Position numbers and translations under genes: made by a program
Notes under the pieces: model-generated
Told to the model about the DNA's origin: nothing
What the model saw: only the letters and a program-made list of their open reading frames with translations
Databases searched by the model: none
From: Pseudactinotalea suaedae
Lineage (GTDB): Bacteria > Actinomycetota > Actinomycetes > Actinomycetales > Beutenbergiaceae
Assembly (NCBI RefSeq): GCF_009733815.1
Contig: NZ_WNXY01000007.1
Location: 186,001-250,000 of the forward strand
Direction: 5' to 3'
DNA length: 64,000 nucleotides
Shown: one piece after another, positions 38,788 through 48,700 of the stretch
How the letters are laid out: every line of letters starts with the position of its first letter
Numbering within the stretch: the first letter of the stretch is position 1

Positions 38788-38850
38788 AAGCCGATTCCAG
38801 GTTTCAACACGATTCTGTGCAGCCGCCGGCGGGTCGGTAGGGTCGCCAGG

Positions 38851-39771
38851 GTGACGAACGCCACCGCACCCACCGGGTTCCAGGTCGCCCTGCACGCCGG
38901 CTCCGACGAGGCCGTGATCACCGAGGTCGGTGCTCACCTGCGTCGCTTCGCGGTGGCGGGGCGTGATGTCGTCGTGAGCTTCGCCGAGGACGAGCTGCCA
39001 CCCGCCTCCAACGGCGCGGTGCTGGTGCCGTGGCCCAACCGGATCCGCGACGGCCAGTACACCTTCGACGGCCAGGACCGCCAGCTCCCGCTGAACGAGC
39101 CGGAGCGCGGCACCGCCCTGCACGGTCTGGTCACCTGGGAGCGCTGGTCGGTCGACACCCACGACGACGCCTCGGCGACCCTGTCGCTGGACACCGTCCC
39201 GGTGCCGGGCTATCCGCACCCGCTGCGCGTCGAGGTCACGTACGCGCTCGACGGCGAGGGCGGCCTGGCCATCACCCTCACCACCACGAACCTCGGCAGC
39301 ACCGCCGCCCCGTACGGCGTCGGGTTCCACCCCTGGCTCTCCCCCGGTCCCGGGTCGCTCGACGACGCCGAGCTCCAGCTCGACGCGGAGTCCTGGATCC
39401 CGACCGACGACCGGTTGCTGCCGACGGGGCGCGAGCCGCTGCCCGAGCACTTCGACTTCCGGCAGCCGCGCCGCCTCGGCGACACCCAGCTCGACGACGC
39501 GTTCGTCGACGCCACGCGCGAGGACGACGGCCTGTCGTGGCTGCGTCTGCGGGGCTCCGACGGCCGCACCGCAGCGGTCTGGATGGACGACACGATGGGC
39601 TGCTGGCAGATGTGCACCGGCGACCACGTGGCCGCGGTGGCAGCACGCCGCACCGGGCTCGCAGCCGAGCCGATGACCTGCGTCGCCGACGCGTTCCGCA
39701 CCGGCGAGGACCTGATCACGCTGCAGCCGGGCCAGTCCCACACCGTGCGGTGGGGGCTGCGGCTGCTCTAG
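38851..39771 (+). CDS. Aldose 1-epimerase family protein
   Basis: A 306-residue galactose-mutarotase-fold protein with GTG start. The expected features are VPWPNRIRDGQYTFDG, an N-terminal arginine motif, RGTALHGLV with the first histidine, GVGFHPWLSPG with the second, DDAFVDATRED, and AEPMTCVADAF near the end, where the catalytic base usually sits. It interconverts alpha and beta anomers of hexoses; the substrate is not defined. It stands alone on the plus strand, convergent with the M23 peptidase gene. Confidence 0.88.
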   Translation: MTNATAPTGFQVALHAGSDEAVITEVGAHLRRFAVAGRDVVVSFAEDELPPASNGAVLVPWPNRIRDGQYTFDGQDRQLPLNEPERGTALHGLVTWERWSVDTHDDASATLSLDTVPVPGYPHPLRVEVTYALDGEGGLAITLTTTNLGSTAAPYGVGFHPWLSPGPGSLDDAELQLDAESWIPTDDRLLPTGREPLPEHFDFRQPRRLGDTQLDDAFVDATREDDGLSWLRLRGSDGRTAAVWMDDTMGCWQMCTGDHVAAVAARRTGLAAEPMTCVADAFRTGEDLITLQPGQSHTVRWGLRLL

Positions 39772-39783
39772 CTGCCCGCAGTC

Positions 39784-39805
39784 GCCGGCGGGCGGCAGCG
39801 CCGGC
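39784..39805. terminator. Possible weak hairpin between convergent genes
   Basis: Perfect 7-bp arms GCCGGCG and CGCCGGC with an 8-base loop lie between the stops of the convergent aldose epimerase and M23 peptidase genes. No T tract follows. In such GC-rich DNA this could arise by chance. Confidence 0.35.
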
Positions 39806-39826
39806 CAGCGGCCAGGTCACGCCGGG

Positions 39827-40903
39827 TCACTCAGCGGCGCAGGCGAGGTTCTCGGCGGTCAGCGGTGCCGCGCGGTGGCTCTCGAGCCAGGGCGCCGGGT
39901 CCACGGTGGTGAACTCCTCGTCGACGTGCACCTCGAGGTGCAGGTGCGGGCCGGTCGAGTTGCCGTAGGAGCCCACCTCGCCGATCACCTCGCCGGCCGA
40001 GACGTGCTGGCCGACGTCAACGAAGACGCCGTCCGGGTACATGTGGATGTACCAGGTCCAGAAGGTCTCGCCGTCGACCTCGTGCTTGAGCACGATGATC
40101 GTGCCGCTGCGACCGCCGAGGCCGTACCCGACATAGGTGACCTCGCCGGGCGCGACCGCGTGGATCGCCGTCCCGGCCGGTGCAGCCATGTCCAGCCCCT
40201 CGTGCATGCCGCCCCAGCGGTAGCCGTACTTCGAGGTGATCCTGTAGGTGCCGGTCTGCAGCGGCATCATGATCTGGACCGGCTCGGTGGTGGCGCTGGC
40301 GGCCACCTGGCCGTTCGCCTCGAGCTGGGCGCTGCCGCACTGCAGGACGTCGTCGCGATCGTCCGTGCGCCCGGTCGTGAGCAGCGTGCGGGCCGCGGCG
40401 AGCGGGTCCGCCGCGAAGGATCCGGTGGCGTCGAAGGCGTCGGTGCCGTCGACCTGCTCCGCCGCCAGCACGTCGAGCGCGCTGCTGGCCGCGAACGTCG
40501 CCGAGGCGGTGGCGTTCGTCGACGGGGTGGCTGCGCCGCTCAGCGGGATCGCCGTGGTCGCGATCGCGAGCGAACCCAGCACGGCGACACGCGGCAGCCA
40601 CCGGCGGGCCAGCGTGGCGCGCAGCGACTCCGGTCGCGCGGGCGCCGCGGGTCGCACGGACCGGGCCGGTGCGACCGGGCGGGCGTCGGCGTCGCTGCTG
40701 GTCTCGTCGGCGACGGCGGCGCTGACCGGCTCCGCGACCGTGGGAGCGGGCGCAACCTCGGCGACGGCGAGAACCTCGTTCGCGGGAGCGGCCGCCTGCG
40801 CGAGCCGCTCGCGCTCGCGGCGGGCAGCCTCACGGCGTTCAGCCTCACGCAGCGCGCGACGGGTCGGGAACGCCGGGAGGGCGCTCTCGTGTTCCTCGCT
40901 CAA
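39827..40903 (-). CDS. M23 family metallopeptidase (cell-wall endopeptidase)
   Basis: A 358-residue protein starting at TTG, with GGTGGAG eight bases upstream. Residues 1 to about 105 are cytoplasmic and charged, one membrane segment follows (WLPRVAVLGSLAIATTAIPL), and the C-terminal third is an M23/LytM domain. Zinc ligands are visible in GGMHEGLDMAAPAGT and in GPHLHLEVHV, the HxH motif. The active metal set is complete, so it is probably a peptidoglycan cross-link hydrolase rather than a degenerate activator. A perfect palindrome at 40964-40975 lies 61 bases upstream. Confidence 0.92.
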   Translation of the reverse strand: MSEEHESALPAFPTRRALREAERREAARRERERLAQAAAPANEVLAVAEVAPAPTVAEPVSAAVADETSSDADARPVAPARSVRPAAPARPESLRATLARRWLPRVAVLGSLAIATTAIPLSGAATPSTNATASATFAASSALDVLAAEQVDGTDAFDATGSFAADPLAAARTLLTTGRTDDRDDVLQCGSAQLEANGQVAASATTEPVQIMMPLQTGTYRITSKYGYRWGGMHEGLDMAAPAGTAIHAVAPGEVTYVGYGLGGRSGTIIVLKHEVDGETFWTWYIHMYPDGVFVDVGQHVSAGEVIGEVGSYGNSTGPHLHLEVHVDEEFTTVDPAPWLESHRAAPLTAENLACAAE

Positions 40904-40963
40904 CTGTCAGACTCCACCAGGCTGGACAACATGGGATCTCGGCTGTCCGGCCCCCGCGGCGGA

Positions 40964-40975
40964 CGTGATATCACG
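40964..40975. promoter_or_regulatory. 12-bp palindrome upstream of the M23 peptidase gene
   Basis: CGTGATATCACG is a perfect inverted repeat in the 214-bp gap before the M23 gene. The GTGA/TCAC arms resemble binding sites of CRP/FNR- or GntR-type regulators but the spacing is short. No factor can be named. Confidence 0.4.
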
Positions 40976-41117
40976 GAAACGTAACGGACAAACAGCCAGG
41001 ATCCAAGCGCGGGGAGAGCGATTACCACATGTTCTTCACGAGCCGGGTGGGTCAGACCACACGAACGTCGGATCCGGCGACGGGCGAACGGCCGCGTGGC
41101 GCCGCGGTGTGCGGGCC

Positions 41118-42173
41118 TCACCGGCGCGGCATCTGCTGGCGCTGCATGAGATCACGGACCTCTCCGACCAGCTCCTCGAGGATGTCCTCGAGAAACACGA
41201 CGCCGGTCGCCGGACCGTCGGCCTCGGACACCAGTGCCAGGTGCACGCCCTTGGCCTGCATGTTCTCCAGCACGGTCTCGACCTCGTCCTCCGCGGTCGC
41301 CACCGACATCGGCCTGACGCGCCACGACGGCACCGGCGCGCGCCGCAGCTCCGGGGTGCTCGCGTAGAGCACGTCCTTGATGTGCAGGTAGCCGACCGGC
41401 GCCCCATCCTCGGAGACCACCGGGAACCGGGAGTACCCGGTCCGGGTCACGGCCAGCTCGACGTCCTCGGGGGTGGCGCCCACCGGCACGGTCGTCAGCT
41501 TCTCGAGCCCGACCATCACGGTGGCAGCGGTGGCCTCGGAGAACTCGATGGCGCCGGAGATCAGGCCGACCTCGTCCTCGAGCACCCCCTCGGCCCGGGA
41601 CCGCTCGACGATCGAGGCGACCTCCTCCGCCGTGAACGCCGAGGCCACCTCGTCCTTGGGCTCGACGCCGAGCATGCGGAGCACCACGTTCGCGATCCAG
41701 TTGAGCAGCCGGATGACCGGTGAGGCGACCTTGCTGATCCAGACCAGCGGCGGGCCGAACCAGAGCGCCGCGCGCTCCGGCGTGGAGACCGCGAGGTTCT
41801 TCGGCACCATCTCGCCGAGCACCACGTGGAGGTAGACGACGATCGCGAGCGCGAGCGCGAACCCGACGACGTGCGCGGCCTCCTCGGGAGCGCCGGCAGC
41901 GATCAGCGGACCCTCGACGAGACGCGCCAGCGCCGGCTCGGCGACCACGCCCAACCCGGTCGAGCACACCGTGATGCCGAGCTGGGCGCACGCGAGCATG
42001 AGCGAGACATGCTCCATCGCCCACAGCACGGTCTTGGCGCCTCGGACGCCCTGCTCGGCGAGCGGTTCGATCTGCGAGCGCCGCGCCGACATGATCGCGA
42101 ACTCGGCGCCCACGAAGAACGCGTTCGCAGCCAGCAGGAGGACGGCGATCAGCAGCCCGGTGCCGATGCTCAT
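41118..42173 (-). CDS. CNNM/CBS-domain protein (TlyC/CorC family)
   Basis: A 351-residue membrane protein. The N-terminal CNNM (DUF21) domain with three or four helices starts MSIGTGLLIAVLLLAANAFFV and includes SARRSQIEPLAEQG and LGEMVPKNLAVS; two CBS domains follow (about 200-340), with YSRFPVVSEDGAPVGYLHIKD. The C-terminal transporter-associated domain of longer members is missing. Such proteins are linked to Mg2+ or Co2+ efflux. Its ATG overlaps the stop of the preceding paralogue by four bases. Confidence 0.9.
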   Translation of the reverse strand: MSIGTGLLIAVLLLAANAFFVGAEFAIMSARRSQIEPLAEQGVRGAKTVLWAMEHVSLMLACAQLGITVCSTGLGVVAEPALARLVEGPLIAAGAPEEAAHVVGFALALAIVVYLHVVLGEMVPKNLAVSTPERAALWFGPPLVWISKVASPVIRLLNWIANVVLRMLGVEPKDEVASAFTAEEVASIVERSRAEGVLEDEVGLISGAIEFSEATAATVMVGLEKLTTVPVGATPEDVELAVTRTGYSRFPVVSEDGAPVGYLHIKDVLYASTPELRRAPVPSWRVRPMSVATAEDEVETVLENMQAKGVHLALVSEADGPATGVVFLEDILEELVGEVRDLMQRQQMPRR

Positions 42174-43486
42174 CGCTCCACCTCGGGCTCGACGTCCACG
42201 GCGGTGACGCGGATCGAGTCCACGCGGCGTCCGTCCATCCGCTCGACCCGCAGCCGCACGCCGGGCACCTCGACCTCGTCGGCGACCTGCGGGAGCCGCC
42301 CGAGCATCGTCATCACGAGCCCGCCGAGCGTCTCGTAGGGCGCCTCGTCCGGCACCCTCAGCCCGGTCTCGTGGTGCAGCTCGTCAGGCCGTAGCGTGCC
42401 GGCCACGACCCAGGTGCGCTCGCCCCCGGAACGCACGGGCCGCCGTCGGGGGTCGTGCTCGTCGGCGACGTCGCCGACCAGCTCCTCCACGACGTCCTCG
42501 AGGGTGACGGCGCCCGACGTGCCGCCGTACTCGTCGACCACGACGGCCATCTGGTGCCCGAACTCGCGCAGCTCCAGCAGCAGCGGCGCGAGCCGGATCG
42601 TCTCGGGGACGCGCGGCGCGTCGTCCATGAGGGCGCCGACAGGGACGCTGTCGCGACGCTCGAACGGCACCGCGACGGCGCGTCGCAGGTGCACGAGCCC
42701 GACGACCTCGTCCGGGGAGTCCTCGATGACCGGGAACCGCGAGTGCCCGGTCTCGCGAGCCCTCGCGATCACGTCGGCGGCGGTGTCGCTCGACTCGAGC
42801 GTCGCGAGCCGCATCCGGTCGGTCATCACGTCGACGGCGGTCAGCGAGCCCAGCCCGATCGACCGGGTCAGCAACGCGGCGGTGCCGACGTCGAGCGTGC
42901 CGACCGCGGCGGAGTGCCGCACCAGCGCGGCGAGCTCGGGGGCCGACCGTGCCCCGCTCAGCTCCTCGCGCGGCTCGATCCCGAACTTGCGCAGCACCCA
43001 GTTCGCCGAGGAGTTCAACCCCTGGATCATCGGGCGCAGCGCCAACGTGAAGCCGCGCTGCACCGGTGTGATCAGTCCCGCGACCTGCATCGGCTCGGAG
43101 ATCGCCCAGTTCTTCGGGATCAGCTCGCCGAACACCATCGAGAAGGTGTTGACCAGGACGAGGCTCCCGGCCACGGCGATCGCGGTCGCGGCGCTCTCGG
43201 CGAGCGCCGAGGGCAGGGCCGCCGTCAGCAGGTTCGAGATCGCCGACTGGGCGGTGTAGCCGAGCAGGATCGTGGTCAGCGTGATGCCGACCTGCGCGCC
43301 GGAGAGCTGCGTCGACAGCTGCCGCAGCGCCTTGGAGACGCCGGCGGCGCGGCGGTCACCCGCGGCGACCCGGCGATCGACCGCGGTCGGGTCGAGCGCG
43401 ACCAGCGAGAACTCGGAGGCGACGAAGACGAATGTGCCGGCCGTGAGGACGACACCCAACAAGACCATCAACCAGTCGACGATCAC
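42170..43486 (-). CDS. CNNM/CBS-domain protein with CorC-HlyC domain
   Basis: A 438-residue paralogue of the next gene. The GTG at 43486 (VIVDWLMVLLGVVLTAG) is preferred since the hydrophobic helix begins there; an upstream ATG at 43534 is possible. It has the CNNM domain (FGELIPKNWAIS), the CBS pair (HSRFPVIEDSPDEVVGLVH), and a C-terminal CorC/HlyC FAD-like domain (VVAGTLRPDELHHETGL). Tandem pairs of a long and a short member are common in actinobacteria. A role in divalent-cation homeostasis is inferred from family knowledge. Confidence 0.9.
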   Translation of the reverse strand: MIVDWLMVLLGVVLTAGTFVFVASEFSLVALDPTAVDRRVAAGDRRAAGVSKALRQLSTQLSGAQVGITLTTILLGYTAQSAISNLLTAALPSALAESAATAIAVAGSLVLVNTFSMVFGELIPKNWAISEPMQVAGLITPVQRGFTLALRPMIQGLNSSANWVLRKFGIEPREELSGARSAPELAALVRHSAAVGTLDVGTAALLTRSIGLGSLTAVDVMTDRMRLATLESSDTAADVIARARETGHSRFPVIEDSPDEVVGLVHLRRAVAVPFERRDSVPVGALMDDAPRVPETIRLAPLLLELREFGHQMAVVVDEYGGTSGAVTLEDVVEELVGDVADEHDPRRRPVRSGGERTWVVAGTLRPDELHHETGLRVPDEAPYETLGGLVMTMLGRLPQVADEVEVPGVRLRVERMDGRRVDSIRVTAVDVEPEVER

Positions 43487-43697
43487 GCAGGATCCCCGAC
43501 CGGTTTCGTATGACCGCTCTCCATGGTGGCGCACAGCCTAACCGGCGCGGCGCCGCCGGGGAACTGCGTCCACAGGCGCCGGCCGCACGCCGGCACCGCC
43601 CCGGACGCACGAGACCTCCCCGACCTCGTCACCAGGCCTGCGCAGCAGCGGCCGCCACGTCCCGCGAACCGGCGATCGGCTGTGCCAGAGTGGCGGT

Positions 43698-44414
43698 ATG
43701 AGCCCAGCGACACCCGTGGTGCTCGTCGTCGAGGACGAGCCCGAGATCGCCACCCAAATCGTCCGACGTCTGGAGGCGGAGGGCTGGACCGCGCACTCGG
43801 TCGGTGACGGCAACGCCGGCGTCGAGGCGGCCACGACGCTGCGACCCGACCTCGTCGTCCTCGACGTGATGCTGCCGGGCATCGACGGCCTCGAGGTCTG
43901 CCGCCGGATCCAGGCCCAGGGCGCGGCCGACGGCCGGGCCGCACCTCCGGTTCTCATGCTGACCGCACGCGACGACGAGACCGACCTGCTCGTGGGGCTC
44001 GGCGTCGGTGCCGACGACTACATGACCAAGCCGTTCTCGATGCGCGAGCTGCTGGCTCGCCTGAAGGTGCTGCTGCGCCGGGTCGAGCGCGCTCGTGCCA
44101 GTGCGCAGACGAGCGACGGCGAACCTCCCCTCGTGCTCGGGGACCTCACCATCGACCGGGCCGCCCGGCGGGTGTTCCGGGGTACCGACGAGGCGCACCT
44201 GACGCCCACCGAGTTCGACCTGCTCGTCTGCCTGGCCGCGACGCCGCGCACCGTGCTCTCGCGCGAGCGGCTGCTCGCCGACGTCTGGGACTGGGCCGAC
44301 GCCTCGGGCACCCGGACGGTCGACTCCCACATCAAGGCCCTGCGCCGCAAGCTCGGCTCGGAGCTGATCCGGACCGTGCACGGCGTCGGCTACGCGCTCG
44401 AGCCCGTCACCTAG
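43698..44414 (+). CDS. OmpR/PhoB-family response regulator
   Basis: A 238-residue two-domain regulator. The receiver has the acidic pocket VVEDEPE, phosphoacceptor D56 in LVVLDVMLPGIDG, the switch LTARDDE and the lysine in DDYMTKPFS; the C-terminal winged helix has LTPTEFDLLVCLAA and TRTVDSHIKALRRKLG. It precedes the histidine kinase by 26 bases, so the pair works together. The stimulus is unknown. Confidence 0.96.
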   Translation: MSPATPVVLVVEDEPEIATQIVRRLEAEGWTAHSVGDGNAGVEAATTLRPDLVVLDVMLPGIDGLEVCRRIQAQGAADGRAAPPVLMLTARDDETDLLVGLGVGADDYMTKPFSMRELLARLKVLLRRVERARASAQTSDGEPPLVLGDLTIDRAARRVFRGTDEAHLTPTEFDLLVCLAATPRTVLSRERLLADVWDWADASGTRTVDSHIKALRRKLGSELIRTVHGVGYALEPVT

Positions 44415-44440
44415 GCCGTGTCTCGATACCGGCTCCAGAC

Positions 44441-45610
44441 ATGACCGAGCGGCACGGCCGGCAGGTCCCGACGAGCCCACCGGGTCCGCAACGGGTGCGG
44501 CACGCGCGCTCCGACGAGCCGTCGTGGCGCAACCCTTTCCCCGACACGATGCTCGACCTGCGCCCCCTCGACCCGGTGCAGTCGCTCAAGGGGAAGATGA
44601 TCGTCATCATCGCCGCGACCGCGACGATGTACATGCTGGTCACCTGGCTGGGCGACCAGCTCTTCGGCCTCGGGGTGCTGCGCACCTTCCCGCTGGCGCT
44701 GGTCTGCTCGCTGGTCCTGACCCAGCTCCTCGCGCGCGGCATGACACGGCCGCTGCGCGAGATGACGGCGGCCGCCCGGGCGATGGCACGCGGCGACTAC
44801 TCGATCCGCGTGCACACCAACAGCCGCGACGAGGTCGGCCAGCTCGCCGCCGCCTTCAACTCGATGGCCGCCGACCTCGACGCCCTCGACAGCCAGCGGC
44901 GCGAGATGGTCGCCAACGTCAGCCACGAGCTCCGCACCCCGGTCGCGGCGCTGCGTGCCCAGGTCGAGAACATGGCCGACGGCGTGATCGAGCCCGACTC
45001 CGACGCCCTCGAGGCCGCGCTCGCCCAGATCGAGCGGCTGTCCCGGCTGCTGGCGTACCTGCTCGACCTGTCCCGCCTCGAGGCCGGCGCGGCCGACCTC
45101 CACGTCGCGCCGATCGCCGTCGACCCGTTCCTGCGCAGCATCGTGAGCGACACCTCCCGGGCCAGCGCGCGGACCGAGCTGCGCTGGGAGGTCGAGACCA
45201 AGCCGGACGGCCTGACCGTCGTCGGCGACGAGGAGCGGCTCCGGCAGGTCGTGTCCAACCTTCTGGACAACGCCTCACGGCACTCCCCCGACGGCGGCAC
45301 CGTCACCTTGCGCAGCTCGGCCACCCACGGGTACGTGGTGATCGACGTCATCGACGAGGGCCACGGGATCCCCGAAGCCGACCGCGACCAGGTGTTCGGC
45401 CGGTTCCAGCGTGGCAACGCCCCTGCTCAGACCGGCGGGACGAGCACCGGCGGCACGGGTCTGGGGCTGGCGATCGCCCGCTGGGCGGTGGGTCTGCACG
45501 AGGGCACGATCGCCGTCATCGATCCTCCCGGCGGCGTCGGCACCCGGATCCGGGTGCGGCTCCCCGCCGCTGGTCCGCGCGGTCGGGCCGGCGGCGACGA
45601 CGAGCCGTGA
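44441..45610 (+). CDS. Sensor histidine kinase
   Basis: A 389-residue membrane kinase. Two helices (about residues 52-70 and 82-99) enclose only some dozen external residues, so it senses within or near the membrane. A HAMP domain follows (100-152), then the dimerisation box with H162 in VANVSHELRTPVAALR, the N box SNLLDNASRHSPDGG, and G boxes DEGHGIPEADRDQVFGRF and GGTGLGLAIARW. A proline-rich cytoplasmic N-terminus of about 45 residues is unusual. It is cotranscribed with the preceding regulator. Confidence 0.95.
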   Translation: MTERHGRQVPTSPPGPQRVRHARSDEPSWRNPFPDTMLDLRPLDPVQSLKGKMIVIIAATATMYMLVTWLGDQLFGLGVLRTFPLALVCSLVLTQLLARGMTRPLREMTAAARAMARGDYSIRVHTNSRDEVGQLAAAFNSMAADLDALDSQRREMVANVSHELRTPVAALRAQVENMADGVIEPDSDALEAALAQIERLSRLLAYLLDLSRLEAGAADLHVAPIAVDPFLRSIVSDTSRASARTELRWEVETKPDGLTVVGDEERLRQVVSNLLDNASRHSPDGGTVTLRSSATHGYVVIDVIDEGHGIPEADRDQVFGRFQRGNAPAQTGGTSTGGTGLGLAIARWAVGLHEGTIAVIDPPGGVGTRIRVRLPAAGPRGRAGGDDEP

Positions 45611-45785
45611 CGGACGGTCTGTGACCCCAGGTTGACCGCCGTTTGACTCGGCGGCGCGCGAGCCGGTGAATCTGGCCCACGACGGCCCGAAACAGGCCTC
45701 TCGGTGCGGGTTATGGAGCCAGTTTGTGACACGCTGGGTAGGACGTACTTGTCCACATGCAGGTTGAGGGAAGAGGCGACACCGC

Positions 45786-48700
45786 GTGTCCGCACCGACC
45801 GCTGGCGAAGGGGCTACCGGGCACTCCGGCGCTGCCACCTTCGGCGGTAACGAATGGCTGATCGAGTCTCAGTTCGAGGCATACCAGAACGACCCTGAGT
45901 CGGTCGAGGAGTCATGGCGGGAGTTCTTCGCCGACTACACGCCGCCGGAACAGTCCGAGCAGGCCTCGAACGGCAGCGTCGGTGCCCACGCAGGCAGCGC
46001 CACGACGAAGCAGCCGGCCGCGAAGACGCCCGCCACGGTGCCCGCGGCGCAGGCGAAGCCGCCGGCGAGCCCGCCCCAGGCCGGCGGTGGACAGACCCCG
46101 CCCGAGCCACGCCAGGAGCAGCCGCTGGCCAAGCAGCCGGCGGCATCGACCCGCCCCGCTTCCGCCGAGCCCGTGCCGCCGCCGCCCGCCCCGGTCGACG
46201 AGTCCTCGCACGCTGCCGAGACCCTGGTCGAGGAGCCGGCGCCGGTGGCGCCCGAGGCCGTCGGTCCGACAGCGCCCTACACCCAGCCCGCCCCGCGACG
46301 CCGCGAGCTGAGCACCGGGGGCGATGACGAGCTGCAGCGCCTGCGCGGCCCGCAGGCGCGCGTGGTCACGAACATGGAGTCCTCGCTGGCAGTCCCCACC
46401 GCCACGAGCGTTCGCGCCATCCCCGCCAAGCTGCTCGTCGACAACCGCATCGTGCTCAACAACCACCTGGCACGCGGTCGCGGCGGCAAGGTCAGCTTCA
46501 CCCACCTCATCGGGTTCGCGCTCGTCGAGGCCCTCATGGAGATGCCCGAGATGAACGCGGGCTACCGCGTGGTCGACGGCAAGCCCGGCGTGCTGCGCCC
46601 CTCGCACATCAACCTCGGCCTGGCGATCGACCTCGCCAAGCCCGATGGCACCCGGCAGCTGCTGGTGCCCGCGATCAAGGGCGCCGAGGCGATGGACTTC
46701 GCCCAGTTCTGGCGTGCCTACGAGGACGTGGTGAAGCGCGCGCGTGGCAACAAGCTCACGGTCGAGGACTTCCAGGGCACCACGATCTCGCTGACCAACC
46801 CGGGCACGATCGGCACCGTGCACTCGGTGCCGCGCCTGATGGAGGGCCAGGGCACGATCATCGGCGTCGGTGCGATGGACTACCCCGCCGAGTTCCAGGG
46901 AGCGTCCGCGGAGAACCTCGCGCGGATGGGTGTCTCGAAGGTGATGACCCTCACCTCCACCTACGACCACCGCATCATCCAGGGCGCCCAGTCCGGCGAG
47001 TTCCTGCGGGTCATCCACAGCAAGCTGCTCGGCGAGGACGGCTTCTACGACCGCATCTTCGCGGCGCTGCGGGTGCCGTACGAGCCGGTGCGGTGGACCA
47101 CCGACGTCGACGTCGACCCGGCCAACGACTTCGGCAAGCCGGCCCGCATCCTCGAGCTGATCCACGCCTACCGCTCGCGCGGTCACCTGATCGCCGACAC
47201 CGACCCCCTCGCCTACCGTCAGCGCAAGCACGCCGACCTCGACGTGCAGAACCACGGCCTGACGCTGTGGGACCTCGACCGCTCCTTCCCCACCGGCGGC
47301 TTCGGCGGCAAGCCGAGGCTGCCGCTGCGCGACATCCTCGGGCTGCTGCGCAACTCCTACTGCCGCACCATCGGCTCGGAGTACATGCACCTGCACGACG
47401 GCGCGCAGCGGCGCTGGCTGCAGCAGCGGCTGGAGTCCGGCTGGAACAAGCCCGAGCCGCAGGTGCAGCAGCAGATCCTGCGCAAGATCAACCAGGCCGA
47501 GGCCTTCGAGACCTTCCTGCAGACGAAGTTCGTGGGGCAGAAGCGCTTCAGCCTCGAGGGCGGGGAGTCGTTGATCCCGCTGCTCGACCAGATCCTGCAG
47601 GCGGCTGCTCACGAGGGGCTCGACGAGGTCGGCATCGGCATGCCGCACCGCGGCCGGCTCAACGTGCTCGCCAACATCGCCGGCAAGTCCTACGGCCAGA
47701 TCTTCGCCGAGTTCGAGGGGAACCAGGACCCCAAGACGGTCCAGGGCAGCGGCGACGTCAAGTACCACCTCGGCACCGAGGGCGAGTACACCTCGCTCAC
47801 CGGTGAGAAGACCCGCGTCTACCTCGCGGCGAACCCCTCCCACCTCGAGGCCGTCAACGGCGTGCTGGAGGGCGTGGTCCGCGCCAAGCAGGACCGCATC
47901 GACCTCGGCGGCGGCGGCTTCTCGGTGCTCCCGATCCTCATCCACGGCGACGCCGCGTTCGCGGGTCAGGGTGTGGTCACGGAGACGATCAACCTCAGCA
48001 TGCTGCGCGGCTACCGCACCGGTGGCACCATCCATGTGCTGATCAACAACCAGATCGGCTTCACGACCGGCGCCTCGTCGTCGCGCTCCACGCTGTACCC
48101 GACCGACGTCGTCAAGGGCCTCCAGGTCCCGGTGTTCCACGTGAACGGCGACGACCCCGAGGCCGTGGCGCACGTGGCCCAGCTCGCGTTCGAGTACCGG
48201 CAGGAGTTCAACCGCGACGTCGTTATCGACATGGTCTGCTACCGCCGCCGTGGTCACAACGAGGGTGACGACCCCTCGATGACCCAGCCGGTCATGTACG
48301 GGCTGATCGAGAACAAGCGCAGCGTCCGCACCCTCTACACCGAGGCGCTCGTTGGCCGCGGCGACATCACCGAGGACGAGGCGAAGCAGGCCCTGCAGCA
48401 CTTCCAGGGCGAGCTGGAGCGGGTCTTCACCGAGTCCCGTCAGGACTCGGTCAAGAAGGGTGACCAGGTCGCCGGCCTCGAGGTCCCGGAGTCCCAGCAG
48501 GAGGACGCCGGGATGATGGTCGGGTGGCAGACCGCCGTGCCAGGTTGGGTGCTCGAGCGCATCGGCGAGGCGCACGTGCGCCCGCCGGAGGGCTTCACGG
48601 TCCACAACAAGCTCAAGCAGCTCCTGGACCGCCGGTCCACCATGTCCACCCAGGGCGACATCGACTGGGCCTTCGGCGAGCTCGCGGCCTTCGGGTCGCT

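Noticed and set aside
38700-38790. A second tRNA gene
   Set aside because: Only the last 16 bases of the tRNA are repeated; no D or anticodon arm can be formed upstream.
40904-41117. A c-di-AMP (ydaO-type) riboswitch before the cell-wall peptidase
   Set aside because: I looked for the conserved GC-rich motif of that riboswitch in the leader and did not recognise it; only the short palindrome stands out.
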